Positions 63,390 through 64,000 of a stretch of 64,000 bases of DNA are shown piece by piece. Position 1 is the first letter of the stretch; each line of letters begins with the position of its first letter. The notes under the pieces are model-generated. The model was not told the DNA's origin. It did no database searches and saw only the letters and a list, made by a program, of their open reading frames with translations. Origin of the DNA: an uncultured Spartobacteria bacterium (GTDB lineage: Bacteria > Verrucomicrobiota > Verrucomicrobiia > Chthoniobacterales > Chthoniobacteraceae); assembly GCA_903919125.1 (NCBI GenBank), contig CAIXGS010000076.1, positions 124,001 to 188,000 on the forward strand, given 5' to 3'. Made by a program: the position numbers and the translations under genes.

Positions 63390-64000
63390 TTAACGGGAGT
63401 ACAACTCAACGATCAACTGCTCGTTGACTATCGGCGCAATCTCATCACGACTCGGAATGCGCGTAACGCTACCAGAGTAGGTTTCGCGATCCAATGCCAG
63501 CCAATCTGGCACAGGAGCAATCTGCGTGAGTTCCAACCCGCGAGTCGCCAAAGTACGAGAACGAGGAGCGTCCTTAACGGTCACCTTATCGCCAGGTTTG
63601 ACGTTGTAAGAAGAGATGTCTACCTTGCGTCCGTTGACTTGAACGTGGCCGTGACCCACCATTTGACGGGACGCCGAGCGTGAGTTAGCGAAACCCAAAC
63701 GGAACACGACGTTGTCGAGGCGGGTTTCAAGCATTTGCAGGAGGATCTCCCCAGTCACGCCGCGCTTGCGTTGGGCGAGAGCGAAATACCGTCTGAACTG
63801 ACGCTCGAGAAGGCCATACTGATAGCGCAGCTTCTGCTTTTCAGCTAATGCCACAGAATACTCGCTCTGCTTGCGACGCGACCCTTTAGGGCCGTGCATG
63901 CCGGGAGGATAATTCTTCTGCTCCAGTGTCTTGTTTGAGCCGAAAATCGGAACTCCGAAACGGCGGCTGATTTTGTCTTTGGGACCGGTATACCGTGCCA
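63390..64000 (-). CDS. rpsD: 30S ribosomal protein S4 (start codon cut by window edge)
   Basis: About 203 residues of small-subunit protein S4, which nucleates 30S assembly and binds 16S rRNA. The frame continues to base 64000, where the sequence reads TGGCACGG on the minus strand, so the ATG lacks only its first base inside the window. The start reads ARYTGPKDKISRRFGVPIFG, then the family phrase YPPGMHGP. The S4 RNA-binding domain is at about 95-155 (LDNVVFRLGFANSRSASRQM, GHGHVQVNGRKVD). A strong terminator follows, so rpoA and rplQ do not follow rpsD as they do in many bacteria. Confidence 0.97.
   Translation of the reverse strand, partial: ARYTGPKDKISRRFGVPIFGSNKTLEQKNYPPGMHGPKGSRRKQSEYSVALAEKQKLRYQYGLLERQFRRYFALAQRKRGVTGEILLQMLETRLDNVVFRLGFANSRSASRQMVGHGHVQVNGRKVDISSYNVKPGDKVTVKDAPRSRTLATRGLELTQIAPVPDWLALDRETYSGSVTRIPSRDEIAPIVNEQLIVELYSR

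Noticed and set aside
1-64000. tRNA, rRNA, CRISPR arrays, insertion sequences, prophage
   Set aside because: All intergenic gaps were read; none shows a tRNA T-arm pattern, repeat-spacer array, transposase or phage gene.

Overview
The window looks like ordinary chromosome from a diderm bacterium of the PVC group, most probably a Verrucomicrobiota member. Several things point there: two operons built from the cytochrome PSCyt1, DUF1549/DUF1553, DUF1501 and WD40 parts typical of Planctomycetota and Verrucomicrobiota; a tandem pair of sulfatases; the futalosine menaquinone enzyme MqnC; outer-membrane lipoprotein export genes (LolC/E and LolD); a protein arginine kinase pair McsA-McsB; and a Chlamydia-like ribonucleotide reductase. 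No phage, transposon, CRISPR array, tRNA or rRNA was recognised. The assignment rests on gene content read by eye, not on a search.

Layout. 1-2613 (+): the end of a MacB-type ABC permease, cysK and an L,D-transpeptidase. 2638-6719 (-): ribE, a candidate 55-residue membrane peptide, ftsH with a clear sigma-70 promoter, and a conserved hypothetical. 6993-10716 (+): a small basic protein, a solitary nuoA with a terminator, rnr and rlmH. 10755-17760 (-): DUF2132, an aldo/keto reductase, module A (cytochrome-DUF1549/1553, DUF1501, WD40) and a Lol permease. 17832-19210 (+): a 29-residue peptide and a secreted helical protein. 19252-27120 (-): a fused NitT/TauT-like ABC transporter, dnaX, ybaB, a class V aminotransferase and a LarA homologue. 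27333-28891 (+): a small hypothetical and a Tm-1/UPF0261 protein. 28903-35406 (-): module B, divergent from a PAS-AraC regulator. 36271-39015 (-): lepA, a flavin-binding protein and a MarR regulator. 39162-41591 (+): mqnC and a second larA. 41702-47835 (-): tatC, lysA and hrpA. 48393-52615 (+): nrdB-nrdA. 52897-57911 (-): lolD, ilvE, mcsA-mcsB and a TPR protein. 58155-62151 (+): a DUF1080-like lectin-fold protein and two sulfatases. 62166-64000 (-): an SMP-30 lactonase and rpsD, whose start codon loses one base at the window edge.

How parts fit together. Three secreted proteins (both DUF1501 proteins and the SMP-30 protein) carry twin-arginine signals, and tatC lies in the same window. The two cytochrome/DUF1501/WD40 modules contain the same domain set in different fusions and orders, so each looks like one functional assembly of unknown purpose. 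The sulfatase/DUF1080/SMP-30 group looks like a small locus for degrading sulfated polysaccharide. Housekeeping genes are interleaved with these accessory blocks.

The most notable observation is in nrdB. The residue aligned with the E. coli radical tyrosine (Tyr122) is Leu169, and the first metal ligand is Glu131 rather than Asp. Both are hallmarks of class Ic (Mn/Fe, tyrosyl-radical-free) enzymes of the Chlamydia type, but with Leu instead of Phe. Other points worth a look are the duplicated, domain-shuffled cytochrome modules, McsAB in a diderm, two LarA homologues that keep the nickel-pincer residues, and a short membrane peptide hidden behind ribE.
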